A DNA stretch of 64,000 nucleotides. Source: Rhodococcus sp. 14-2483-1-2. GTDB lineage: Bacteria; Actinomycetota; Actinomycetes; Mycobacteriales; Mycobacteriaceae. Positions within the stretch are counted from its first letter, which is position 1. Each line of letters starts with the position of its first letter. Both the position numbers and the translations under genes were made by a program. The DNA lies in assembly GCF_002259405.1 (NCBI RefSeq), contig NZ_NPFW01000022.1, positions 248,001 to 312,000 of the forward strand, written 5' to 3'. Positions 25,152-36,079 of the stretch are shown one piece after another. The notes beneath the pieces were generated by a model, which saw nothing but the letters and a program-made list of their open reading frames with translations, was not told where the DNA came from and ran no database searches.

Positions 25152-26612
25152 ATGAACGCGATCGACCCAACCGATCTCGAGACGTGCCTGCGCGTGCTGA
25201 AGCAGGCCGCAGAGCTGGACAAGAACCATCCCGATTCGATCGCTGTCCAGCGCGCCTCCGGTGCCATGTTCAAGGACCTCAAGCGTGCTCGACGCGTCGC
25301 GGCGCGCAACGCCGTCAACGCAGCCGACCGTGCCGTCGTCGCCGCCACCGCAACAGGATCCCCTGACCGGATCGACGACGAGACCGCAGGCCTCTCCCTC
25401 ACCTCCCGCGCCGAGGGGGACATCGCAGGCACGCTCATCAAGGCCCGCCCCTGCTACATCTGCAAGCAGCGCTACACCCACGTCGACTCGTTCTATCACC
25501 AGCTGTGCCCGGGGTGCGCGACGCTCAATCGCGGCAAGCGCAACGCTCGAACCGACCTGTCCGGACGGCGGGCGTTGCTGACCGGCGGTCGAGCGAAGAT
25601 CGGCATGTACATCGCACTTCGACTGCTCCGCGACGGTGCTCACACCACGATCACCACTCGCTTCCCCAACGATGCCGTACGTCGCTTCGCCGCGATGGAC
25701 GACAGCGATCAGTGGCTGCACCGTCTGCGCGTCGTCGGTATCGATCTTCGCGATCCGGCTCAGGTTGTGGCACTTGCCGATTCCGTCGCGGCCGAGGGAC
25801 CTCTGGACATCCTGATCAACAACGCCGCACAGACCGTCAAGCGCTCCCCCGGTTCCTACAGCGCACTGGCCGATGCGGAAGCCGAACCGTTGCCCGCGGC
25901 CCTGACCGAGGGTGCAGGTCCGGAGCGCATCACGTTCGGCAAGACCAGCGATGCGCACCCCGCGTCACTGGCGAGTTCGTTGCCCGCCACCGCGATCGGC
26001 GGCACATCGACTGCTGCCCTGAGCGCGGACGACGTGGCCTCGCTCGCCATGGTCGCCGGCTCGGTCACGGCCGAGAGGATCGAGAGCGGGCTCGCCATCG
26101 ACGCCGGGGGTCTGGTGCCCGATCTCGCCGAGACCAACAGCTGGATCCACACCGTCGAGCAGGTCGACCCGGTGGAACTGCTCGAGGTCCAGCTCTGCAA
26201 TTCCGTCGCACCCTTCATCCTGGTCTCACGGCTACGTACCGCGATGGAGGCCTCGGAGGCACGACGCAAGTACGTCGTGAACGTCTCGGCCATGGAGGGC
26301 CAATTCGGCCGCGCCTACAAGGGGCCGGGGCATCCCCACACCAACATGGCCAAGGCCGCGCTGAACATGCTGACGCGCACCAGCGCGAAGGAGATGCTCG
26401 AGAGCGGAATCCTGATGACCGCCGTCGACACCGGCTGGATCACCGACGAACGACCGCACCCCACCAAGATGCGGCTCGCCGACGAAGGTTTCCACGCTCC
26501 ACTCGACCTGGTGGACGGAGCCGCCCGGGTGTACGACCCGATCGTGCAGGGAGAGCTCGGAAACGATCTGTACGGCTCGTTCCTCAAGGACTACCAGCCG
26601 TCACCCTGGTGA
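25152..26612 (+). CDS. SDR-like oxidoreductase with N-terminal zinc ribbon
   Basis: Unusual 486-residue member of the short-chain dehydrogenase fold. Residues 1-135 form an extension that includes a zinc ribbon C101-x2-C104-x14-C119-x2-C122. The Rossmann part starts at about 138 with LLTGGRAKIGMYIA and has DILINNAAQ. An insertion of about 100 residues (230-330) follows before the catalytic half. The conserved Ser (NVSAMEG) and Lys (PHTNMAKAALNM) are present, but the Tyr four residues before the Lys is Thr. Cofactor binding looks possible, but classical SDR chemistry is doubtful. Substrate unknown. It lies alone behind the tRNA terminator. Confidence 0.82.
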   Translation: MNAIDPTDLETCLRVLKQAAELDKNHPDSIAVQRASGAMFKDLKRARRVAARNAVNAADRAVVAATATGSPDRIDDETAGLSLTSRAEGDIAGTLIKARPCYICKQRYTHVDSFYHQLCPGCATLNRGKRNARTDLSGRRALLTGGRAKIGMYIALRLLRDGAHTTITTRFPNDAVRRFAAMDDSDQWLHRLRVVGIDLRDPAQVVALADSVAAEGPLDILINNAAQTVKRSPGSYSALADAEAEPLPAALTEGAGPERITFGKTSDAHPASLASSLPATAIGGTSTAALSADDVASLAMVAGSVTAERIESGLAIDAGGLVPDLAETNSWIHTVEQVDPVELLEVQLCNSVAPFILVSRLRTAMEASEARRKYVVNVSAMEGQFGRAYKGPGHPHTNMAKAALNMLTRTSAKEMLESGILMTAVDTGWITDERPHPTKMRLADEGFHAPLDLVDGAARVYDPIVQGELGNDLYGSFLKDYQPSPW

Positions 26613-26717
26613 TTTTCGCGTGCGTCCCCCTCGGTGAACGCGGACTGCGATACTCGTAACTCGAGGTCGTTGCGCGTGAGCGAACGGCCCTTCTTCACGC
26701 ACCGATAGGCGGTCACC

Positions 26718-28214
26718 ATGGGCGAGGACGTCGAGCGCCGTAAGTTCAGCAGGCAGGACCGGCACGAGTTCCGCCAGAAGGTCCAGGACTGTCTCGATGC
26801 CCTGGCGGTCATGTTGGCCGACGAGACCTTCCACGTCGGTGAACCCCAGATCGGCATGGAAATCGAGCTCAATCTCGTCGACGACGACATGGAGCCGTCC
26901 ATGGCCAACGCGGCGGTGCTCGACGCCATCGCCGACCCCGATTATCAAACCGAGCTCGGCCAGTTCAACATCGAGATCAACGTCGACCCTCGGCCACTGC
27001 GCGGTGCCTCGATCGCCGAGTTGGAGACGGACCTGCGCAGATCGCTGAATGCAGCGGACGAACGCGCCCGCACCTCGGGTAGTCGTCTCGCCATGATCGG
27101 CATGCTCCCGACTCTGGACGAGGAGCACTTCGAGCACCGGTGGCTCTCGGCGAATCCGCGCTACGACCTCCTCAACCAACAGATCTTCGCCGCTCGTGGC
27201 GAGGACATCGAACTGAAGATCGGCGGAGTTCGGCTGCCCGGTGCCGCTGCGGCCGAGGACCTCGACATCGTGACCGACACGATCCTGCCCGAGGCGGCCT
27301 GCACGTCGGTTCAGCTGCACCTGCAGGTGGCTCCGGACGAGTTCGCATCGTATTGGAATGCAGCGCAAGCTCTTTCGGGCGTACAGGTGGCACTCGCCGC
27401 GAACTCACCGTTCTTCGCCGGTCGCGCGCTGTGGCACGAGACCCGTATTCCGTTGTTCGAGCAGGCCACCGACACCAGGCCGCAGGAGCTCAAGAATCAG
27501 GGAGTCAGACCACGGGTGTGGTTCGGCGAACGGTGGATCACCTCGATCTTCGATCTGTTCGAGGAGAATTCGCGCTACTTCCCTGCGTTGCTTCCCGTCT
27601 GCAGCGAGGAGGACCCCAAGGCTGCGCTGGCCGAGGGCAAGACACCGTCGCTGTCCGAACTGCGCATGCACAACGGCACCGTCTACCGGTGGAACCGGCC
27701 GATCTACGACCGGTCCGGCGACGGCCACCACATCAGGCTCGAGAATCGTGTACTCCCGGCCGGACCGTCGGTGGTGGACACTCTCGCCGACGCGGCGTTC
27801 TACTACGGAACCGTCCGCGCACTGGCCGATGCAGACCGCCCGCTGTGGTCCCAGATGTCGTTCGACGCCGCCGAGGAGAACGTGCACTCTGCGGCCCGCG
27901 GCGGGTTCGATTCGATGCTCTACTGGCCCGAGGTGGGCTGGGTGAGTCCGCAGGAACTGGTGTTGCGTCGGCTGCTGCCACTGGCCGACGCCGGGCTGGC
28001 CGCCTACGGCGTGGACGCGACGGTCCGCGACCGCTATCTCGGGGTGATCGAAGCGCGGTGCCTGGCCAAGCAGTCCGGCTCGGTGTGGCAGCGCAACGCC
28101 GTCGTCGCCCGAGAACGCGCCGGTGAGAAGCGCGATAGAGCGCTTGCGGGAATGCTCGGTGATTACGTCACCCTCATGAATGCCGGAGAACCCGTGCACA
28201 CCTGGACGAACTGA
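26718..28214 (+). CDS. Glutamate-cysteine ligase-like protein
   Basis: A 498-residue protein of the glutamate-cysteine ligase superfamily (ATP-dependent gamma-glutamyl ligases). The N-terminal motif IGMEIELNLVD and the stretch ELGQFNIEINVDPRPL provide the acidic metal-binding residues expected in this fold; HIRLENRVLPAGPS and DAAEENVHSAARGG lie in the second half. The actual substrate is uncertain: this lineage uses mycothiol rather than glutathione, and ergothioneine-type EgtA enzymes are a separate branch. The ATG is preceded by AGGCGG. No clear operon partner; the next gene starts 44 bases downstream with its own promoter-like element. Confidence 0.8.
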   Translation: MGEDVERRKFSRQDRHEFRQKVQDCLDALAVMLADETFHVGEPQIGMEIELNLVDDDMEPSMANAAVLDAIADPDYQTELGQFNIEINVDPRPLRGASIAELETDLRRSLNAADERARTSGSRLAMIGMLPTLDEEHFEHRWLSANPRYDLLNQQIFAARGEDIELKIGGVRLPGAAAAEDLDIVTDTILPEAACTSVQLHLQVAPDEFASYWNAAQALSGVQVALAANSPFFAGRALWHETRIPLFEQATDTRPQELKNQGVRPRVWFGERWITSIFDLFEENSRYFPALLPVCSEEDPKAALAEGKTPSLSELRMHNGTVYRWNRPIYDRSGDGHHIRLENRVLPAGPSVVDTLADAAFYYGTVRALADADRPLWSQMSFDAAEENVHSAARGGFDSMLYWPEVGWVSPQELVLRRLLPLADAGLAAYGVDATVRDRYLGVIEARCLAKQSGSVWQRNAVVARERAGEKRDRALAGMLGDYVTLMNAGEPVHTWTN

Positions 28215-28245
28215 CGGCGCGTCGACTCGCTGGGGTGACCCGCGT

Positions 28246-28251
28246 TAGTGT
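28246..28251 (+). promoter_or_regulatory. Candidate -10 element for leaderless transcript
   Basis: TAGTGT ends 7 bases before the ATG at 28259, with no Shine-Dalgarno in between, consistent with a transcript starting at or near the start codon. Confidence 0.35.
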
Positions 28252-28258
28252 CGCTGGT

Positions 28259-29515
28259 ATGAACTCGCCTGCATCCGACTCCCCCGATCGCACTCACGAC
28301 ATCGTCGTCTACGGCGTCACCGGCTTCGTCGGGAAATTGACGGCGAAATACCTCGCCGAGCACGCGCCGGCAGACACCCGGATCGCCCTTGCCGGGCGCT
28401 CGACGGCGCGGGTGGAGGCCGCCAGGAAGGAACTGGGCTCCAGGGCTCAGCAGTGGTCCGTTCTCGAGGCCGACGCCACCGACGTCGCATCGCTCGAGGC
28501 CATGGCCCGATCGACCCGAGTCGTCATCACCACGGTCGGTCCGTACGCCAAGTACGGCTTGGAACTGGCAACGGCATGTGCAGAGGCCGGGACGGATTAC
28601 GTCGACCTCACGGGCGAAGTCCTGTTCGCCCGCGAGAGTATCGATACCAACCACGAGATCGCTCAGCGCACCGGAGCCCGCATCGTCCACTCGTGCGGCT
28701 TCGATTCCATCCCGTCCGACATCGGCGTACACGCCCTGTACGAGGCCGTGACCGCGGACAACGCCGGTGAGCTGACCGACACGACCCTGGTGGTCACGTC
28801 GATGTCCGGTGGGGTCAGCGGCGGCACCATCGACTCGCTGCGTGGGCAGATCGAGGCGATGAAGAAGGACAAGCGGGCCCGACGCATCGCCGCGCGGCCG
28901 TACTCGCTCAGTCCCGATCGCGGCCTCGAGCCGCAACTCGGTCGCCAGCTCGACACCGTGCTGATCGACGGCAAGAAGATCGACCCGAGCCTGCGTGGCT
29001 GGAAAGCCCCCTTCGTGATGGCCTCGTACAACACGCGAGTCGTCCGGCGGACCAACGCACTTCGCGACTGGGCCTACGGAAAGCAGTTCCGCTACAGCGA
29101 GGTGATGAGTGTCGGCTCGTCGTTCGCCAGCCCCGTCCTCGCCGGGGCTCTGTCCGCGGGGCTCTTCGTCGGCGTGTCCGCCATGACTGTGCTTCCGGCC
29201 AAGGTGCTCGATCGCATTCTGCCCAAGCCGGGCACCGGCCCCAGTGAAAAAGCCCGCGAGAAGGGACATTTCACGGTCGACCTGTACACCCTCACCACGT
29301 CGGGGGCTCGCTACCGGGCCCGGGTCAAGGCGTCGGGAGACCCCGGCTACAAGGCCACCGCGATCATGCTGGCCGAGTCGGCACTCGCACTCGTATACGG
29401 CGGCGACGCCCTGCCGAAGGCCAGCGGAGTGCTCACTCCCGCCACTGCGATCGGCGACGTCCTCGTGGACCGTCTCAATGCGGCCGGAATGGAGATCTGG
29501 GCCAAGCGGAACTGA
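28259..29515 (+). CDS. Saccharopine dehydrogenase-like / trans-acting enoyl reductase family protein
   Basis: Protein of 418 residues with an N-terminal NADP-binding Rossmann fold (DIVVYGVTGFVGKLTAKYL, then ALAGRS) as in saccharopine dehydrogenase-like proteins and mycobacterial trans-acting enoyl reductases. The central region has the typical YVDLTGEVLFARE and HSCGFDSIPSD motifs, and a hydrophobic segment near residues 285-325 may be membrane-facing. It may reduce a lipid-linked double bond, but the substrate is not evident; no polyketide synthase is nearby. ATG 28259 is preferred over an earlier in-frame codon at 28235. Confidence 0.85.
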   Translation: MNSPASDSPDRTHDIVVYGVTGFVGKLTAKYLAEHAPADTRIALAGRSTARVEAARKELGSRAQQWSVLEADATDVASLEAMARSTRVVITTVGPYAKYGLELATACAEAGTDYVDLTGEVLFARESIDTNHEIAQRTGARIVHSCGFDSIPSDIGVHALYEAVTADNAGELTDTTLVVTSMSGGVSGGTIDSLRGQIEAMKKDKRARRIAARPYSLSPDRGLEPQLGRQLDTVLIDGKKIDPSLRGWKAPFVMASYNTRVVRRTNALRDWAYGKQFRYSEVMSVGSSFASPVLAGALSAGLFVGVSAMTVLPAKVLDRILPKPGTGPSEKAREKGHFTVDLYTLTTSGARYRARVKASGDPGYKATAIMLAESALALVYGGDALPKASGVLTPATAIGDVLVDRLNAAGMEIWAKRN

Positions 29516-29525
29516 TCGACGGCCG

Positions 29526-31031
29526 CTACGACCGCGCGGAGGCCGAGGAGACCTCGGAATAGAGCTCCTTGGCTTCCTCGGTCGAGTCGACCTGTGGCGG
29601 TGAGCCGTCCAGAGGCTGGGTGGCAGACTCACGCAGAAATCCGACGGCGACGAGGCCGACGAGACCGCTCACGACGAGGTAGTACGCAGGGATCATCGGG
29701 CTACCCGTTGCGCTGACCAACGCGGAGGTGACCAGTGGCGTCGTACCTCCGAAGATCGACACCGACAGGTTGAAGCCGATCGACAGCGCCGCGTAGCGAA
29801 TCCGGGTCGGAAACAGGGCCGGTAGCGTCGATGCGCTCGGCGCCGCGAAACAGGCCAGAACGAGGCCAAGCAGCAAGCATGCGATCAACGGCCCCAGCCA
29901 CCCGCTGCTACGCAGCAACAAGAAGCAGGGTACGGCGAGAACGATCTGCCCGACGGCACCGAAGACGAACACCGGTTTGCGTCCGATTCGGTCGGTGAGC
30001 CTGCCGACACCCACGATGACGCTCACCACGACGACCATCGCCGACAGGACGAGCAAGTCCGCACTGAGCTGACTGCGGCCGACGACCTCGGTGAAGTACG
30101 TGGGTAGGTACGACGTCACCATGTAATTGGTCACGTTGTACAGCAACACGATTCCCATGCAGATCAACAGCGCCCGCCAATGATCGGTGAAGATCTTTCC
30201 GATCGACCTCCGACCGCTCTCCTGCGCCTTGACCTTGTTGTCGTGTTCGTCGAGTTGTTTGCGGAACGCGGGCGTGTCTTCCAGCTTGAGTCGCAGGTAC
30301 AGCCCGATCAGACCCATCGGGCCTGCGACGAAGAACGGTATGCGCCAACCCCATTCGACCATCGTGGCGTCGCCCAACACCGCGTTGAGGATCGTCACCA
30401 GGCCCGAGCCCATGGCGTAACCGACGAAGGTGCCGAAATCGAGCCAGCTACCGAGGAAGCCGCGCCGCTTGTCCGGTGAGTATTCGGCGATGAACGTGGT
30501 GGCACCGCCGTACTCGCCGCCGGTCGAGAATCCTTGGACCAATCGTGCGACTAGAAGAAGAATCGGTGCCCAGATACCGATGGTCGCGTAACTGGGGATG
30601 AGGCCGACGGCAAGCGTGCCGATCGCCATCATGATCATGGTGGCGGCCAACACCTTCTGCCGCCCGATTCGGTCCCCGAGCGGTCCGAAGAACAGACCTC
30701 CGAGCGGACGAACGACGAACGCTGCCGCGAACGTGGCGAACGTCGAGATGAGCTGCACTGCCGGTGTCGCGTCGGGGTAGAACACCTTGCCCAACGTCGC
30801 GGCCAGGTAGCCGTAGACGCCGAAGTCGAACCACTCCATCGTGTTGCCGAGAGCAGCTGCCGAGACGGCGCGCTTGAGCATCGGCTGATCGACGACAGTG
30901 ATGCTCTCCTCCGAGAGCGCAGGCTTGGTGCGCATCCGTTTCGAGAACGCGTCGCGGCGAAGATGCTGGACGTGGCGGCGTCCCCACGTGGCCTGTTCTC
31001 GGCTGGGTTCGAGACTGGGCGCTGATGTCAT
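29526..31031 (-). CDS. MFS transporter, metabolite:H+ symporter (ProP-like)
   Basis: Twelve-helix major facilitator of the metabolite:proton symporter branch, 501 residues. Seen are the entry motif NTMEWFDFGVYGYLAATLGKVF, the loop 2-3 motif GDRIGRQKVLAAT and the branch signature RLVQGFSTGGEYGGATTFIAEY. The family imports organic acids, proline or betaine; the substrate here is unknown. ATG at 31031 is used; an ATG at 30935 (MRTKPALSEES) would give 469 residues and is also credible because the first 32 residues are poorly conserved in character. The gene is divergent from osmC. Confidence 0.88.
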   Translation of the reverse strand: MTSAPSLEPSREQATWGRRHVQHLRRDAFSKRMRTKPALSEESITVVDQPMLKRAVSAAALGNTMEWFDFGVYGYLAATLGKVFYPDATPAVQLISTFATFAAAFVVRPLGGLFFGPLGDRIGRQKVLAATMIMMAIGTLAVGLIPSYATIGIWAPILLLVARLVQGFSTGGEYGGATTFIAEYSPDKRRGFLGSWLDFGTFVGYAMGSGLVTILNAVLGDATMVEWGWRIPFFVAGPMGLIGLYLRLKLEDTPAFRKQLDEHDNKVKAQESGRRSIGKIFTDHWRALLICMGIVLLYNVTNYMVTSYLPTYFTEVVGRSQLSADLLVLSAMVVVVSVIVGVGRLTDRIGRKPVFVFGAVGQIVLAVPCFLLLRSSGWLGPLIACLLLGLVLACFAAPSASTLPALFPTRIRYAALSIGFNLSVSIFGGTTPLVTSALVSATGSPMIPAYYLVVSGLVGLVAVGFLRESATQPLDGSPPQVDSTEEAKELYSEVSSASARS

Positions 31032-31051
31032 TCGTTCAACGTTAGCCAGAC

Positions 31052-31064
31052 AAACGATTCGTTT
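31052..31064. promoter_or_regulatory. Palindrome AAACGATTCGTTT in divergent promoter region
   Basis: A perfect 13-base palindrome (6-base arms, 1-base centre) lies 21 bases upstream of the MFS start, with a further CAAACGA copy just beyond it, in the 204-base gap between the divergent MFS and osmC genes. It is a candidate operator for a local regulator; no regulator gene is adjacent. Confidence 0.35.
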
Positions 31065-31235
31065 TCAAACGACCGCGGTGCAGATCGATGCACACACCTC
31101 GACGAATGCCCAGGTGAACGGGTGCAACGACGAATGTGCCACAGCACCTTGGCAATCGAGGCATTACGGTCAATGCGGACAGCTGCCTCCGCGGCGGATT
31201 GTCACCGGACGGGCGGGTACTGGCACGATGGACCC

Positions 31236-31706
31236 GTGCCGAACCACAACTACGGACTCACGCTGAACTGGACGGGCAACCGCGGCGCCGGTACCACCGG
31301 TGCCGCAGCCTACGACCGCGATCACATCGTCTCGGCACCAGGGAAACCCGACCTGCACGCGAGCTCCGATCCGAGCTTTCGCGGCAATCCCGAACGCTGG
31401 AATCCCGAGGAGATGCTCGTCGCCTCGCTGTCCAGTTGCCACATGCTGTGGTACCTCGGGCTCGCCGCTGCATCGGGAGTGGTCGTCACCGACTACACCG
31501 ACTCCCCCACCGGAGTGATGACCGAGCAATCCGACGGTTCGGGTCAGTTCGTCGAGGTCACCCTGGCTCCGGTCGTGACCGTCGTGGACCCGTCGATGGT
31601 GCCGCGCGCCGAGAAACTGCACGCGTCCGCGTCGTCGAAGTGCTTCATCGCGCGATCGGTCAATTTCCCGGTGCGGCACACCCCGACGACGGAGGTGGCG
31701 TCGTGA
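31236..31706 (+). CDS. OsmC family protein
   Basis: Thiol peroxidase-like OsmC fold, 156 residues. The reactive cysteine pair is visible: SSCHMLWYL with the first Cys near residue 68, and SSKCFIARSV near residue 140. Members of the family reduce organic hydroperoxides in the cytoplasm. GTG at 31236 is chosen because the protein then begins PNHNYGLTLNWTG as in relatives. The stop overlaps the start of the nucleoside hydrolase gene (GTGA), so the two are co-translated. Confidence 0.92.
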   Translation: MPNHNYGLTLNWTGNRGAGTTGAAAYDRDHIVSAPGKPDLHASSDPSFRGNPERWNPEEMLVASLSSCHMLWYLGLAAASGVVVTDYTDSPTGVMTEQSDGSGQFVEVTLAPVVTVVDPSMVPRAEKLHASASSKCFIARSVNFPVRHTPTTEVAS

Positions 31707-32779
31707 CCGTCCCCTTGATAGTCGACGTGGACACCGGAATCGACGATTCTCTCGCCTTGCTGTACCTGCTGGCCAGCGAGGATGCCGAGATCCTCGGCAT
31801 CGCATCCACTGCGGGCAATGTGCCGGTGAACCAGGTTGCCGCGAACAATCTCGCCTGGCTCGACCTGTGCCGCGCGGGCGATGTCGAGGTCTCGCTCGGC
31901 GCACAGGTACCCCTCGTCGCACCGCTGATGACCACCGAGGACACCCACGGCCCGCAAGGTATCGGGTACGCGGAGCTTCCGACGTCGGCGCGGCCGCTGT
32001 CCGACCGGGACGCCACCACGATGTGGGTGGAGCTGGTTCGTTCGCGACCGGGCGAGATCACCGGGCTGGTCACCGGTCCGCTGACCAATCTCGCTCTCGC
32101 GATCCGTCGGGATCCCGAGCTACCTCGACTGCTGAAGCGACTGGTGTTGATGGGCGGCGCATTTCAGCACCAGGGCAACACGACACCGACCAGCGAATGG
32201 AACATTGCCGTCGACCCCGAGGCCGCCGCAGAAGTGTTCGCGGCCTTCTCCGGACTACCGCCGGAACGGCATCCCGTCGTCTGCGCGCTCGACATCACCG
32301 AGACCATCGAAATGACTCCCGAACACGTCGGTCGACTGGCCGCGCGGGCGGAAAGCCTTCCGGTGGAGTCGATCTCCACCGACGACGCACCGGGTGTTCG
32401 ATCGATCGCGTCGAACCCGATCGTGCGGCACTTCTCCGACGCGGTGCGGTTCTACATGGAGTTCCATCGCGATCACGATCAGGGTTTCCTGGCGCACATG
32501 CACGATCCCTTCGCGGCGGCGGTGGCACTGCAACCGAACATCGCCGAGTATCGACATGCGACCGTCGACGTCGAACTCGTCGGAACCCTCACGCGGGGAA
32601 CGACCGTCGCGGACTGGCGCGGCATGTGGGGCAAGGCCCCCAATGCGGCGATCGCCGTGCACACCGATCCCGAGGCATTCTTCGACCGACTGATCGAACG
32701 GGTCGGAGCGCTCGCCGCCCGGCTCTATCCCGCGGTCCCGGTCGCCGAGGCAGGTTCAGGAATCGAAGGCGTCGAGTAG
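31703..32779 (+). CDS. Inosine/uridine-preferring nucleoside hydrolase family protein
   Basis: N-ribohydrolase of 358 residues that should split nucleosides into base and ribose. The calcium-binding motif of the family is at the N-terminus, VDVDTGIDDSLAL (D8, D10, D14, D15). LVTGPLTNLALA and VLMGGAFQHQGNTTPTSEWNIAVDPEAA follow. GTG at 31703 overlaps the osmC stop. The last 24 bases overlap the 3' end of meaB on the other strand. Purine or pyrimidine preference cannot be told from sequence. Confidence 0.93.
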   Translation: MTVPLIVDVDTGIDDSLALLYLLASEDAEILGIASTAGNVPVNQVAANNLAWLDLCRAGDVEVSLGAQVPLVAPLMTTEDTHGPQGIGYAELPTSARPLSDRDATTMWVELVRSRPGEITGLVTGPLTNLALAIRRDPELPRLLKRLVLMGGAFQHQGNTTPTSEWNIAVDPEAAAEVFAAFSGLPPERHPVVCALDITETIEMTPEHVGRLAARAESLPVESISTDDAPGVRSIASNPIVRHFSDAVRFYMEFHRDHDQGFLAHMHDPFAAAVALQPNIAEYRHATVDVELVGTLTRGTTVADWRGMWGKAPNAAIAVHTDPEAFFDRLIERVGALAARLYPAVPVAEAGSGIEGVE

Positions 32780-33790
32780 CTCCTGGGCGGCCAGCGCGGC
32801 AGTCAGAGAACCGTCGCGTACCCGGGCTTCGACGTCGCCGCGGATGGCCTTGACGGAGGGATTCTGCGCCAGCCTTCGCAACAGTTGATCGTTGACCATC
32901 GTCCACGTCCAATCGACCTGCTGCTTGCGACGCTTCTCTGCGAATTCGCCTGCGTCACTGAGCACTTGCTGATGGCGCAGCACTGTGTCCCAGTACTCGT
33001 CGAGTCCGGTGCCCTCGATGGCACTCATCGTCAGCACCGGGGGCTTCCAGATCGCGTCGTGCGGATAGATCAGCCGCAGCGCGCCCGCCAATTCCCGCGC
33101 CGCGTTCTTCGCGTCGGTCGCATGCTTGCCGTCGGCCTTGTTGACAGCCACCAGATCGGCGAGTTCGAGAACGCCCTTCTTGATGCCCTGCAACTGATCT
33201 CCGGTGCGCGCAAGCGTCAGGAACGTGAAGCAATCGACCATGTTCGCGACCGTCACCTCGGACTGCCCGACGCCCACCGTCTCCACCAGAATGACGTCGA
33301 AGCCTGCCGCTTCGAGGAGCACGATCGTCTCCCTCGTCGCACGTGCGACCCCGCCCAGGGTTCCCGACGTCGGAGACGGCCGAATGTATGCGTTCTCCTG
33401 CACCGCGAGGCGCGACATCCGGGTCTTGTCACCCAGGATGGAACCACCGGTCCGCGTCGACGACGGATCGACGGCCAGCACGGCGACCCGGTGCCCCTTC
33501 TCGATCAACCGCATTCCGAGCGCGTCGATGAAGGTCGATTTGCCGACCCCCGGCACGCCGGTGATTCCCACGCGATGGGAACCACCCGCATCGGGCAGAA
33601 CCCGAAGAAGCAACTGCTGAGCCAGGTCTCGATGATCCGATCGGGTGGACTCGACCAGGGTGATGGCACGCGCCAGCCCGGATCTCTCGTTCGCTCGGAC
33701 CGCGTCGGCCACCGCATCGATGTCGATGGTTCGGCCTCTCGGCGACGCTGCTCCGGTCGGGGAACTCGTGTTGTCGTTCGGAGAACCCAT
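32756..33790 (-). CDS. meaB: Methylmalonyl-CoA mutase-associated GTPase MeaB
   Basis: G3E-family P-loop GTPase that loads and protects the cobalamin cofactor of methylmalonyl-CoA mutase. The 344-residue protein has Walker A GVPGVGKST, VDPSSTRTGGSILGDKTRM, the switch region ETVGVGQSE and the guanine motif NKAD. ATG at 33790 lies 2 bases downstream of the mutB stop, so the gene is the last of mutA-mutB-meaB. Its 3' end overlaps the convergent nucleoside hydrolase by 24 bases. Confidence 0.96.
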   Translation of the reverse strand: MGSPNDNTSSPTGAASPRGRTIDIDAVADAVRANERSGLARAITLVESTRSDHRDLAQQLLLRVLPDAGGSHRVGITGVPGVGKSTFIDALGMRLIEKGHRVAVLAVDPSSTRTGGSILGDKTRMSRLAVQENAYIRPSPTSGTLGGVARATRETIVLLEAAGFDVILVETVGVGQSEVTVANMVDCFTFLTLARTGDQLQGIKKGVLELADLVAVNKADGKHATDAKNAARELAGALRLIYPHDAIWKPPVLTMSAIEGTGLDEYWDTVLRHQQVLSDAGEFAEKRRKQQVDWTWTMVNDQLLRRLAQNPSVKAIRGDVEARVRDGSLTAALAAQELLDAFDS

Positions 33791-33792
33791 AC

Positions 33793-36078
<2,286 letters not shown>

Positions 36079-36079
36079 C

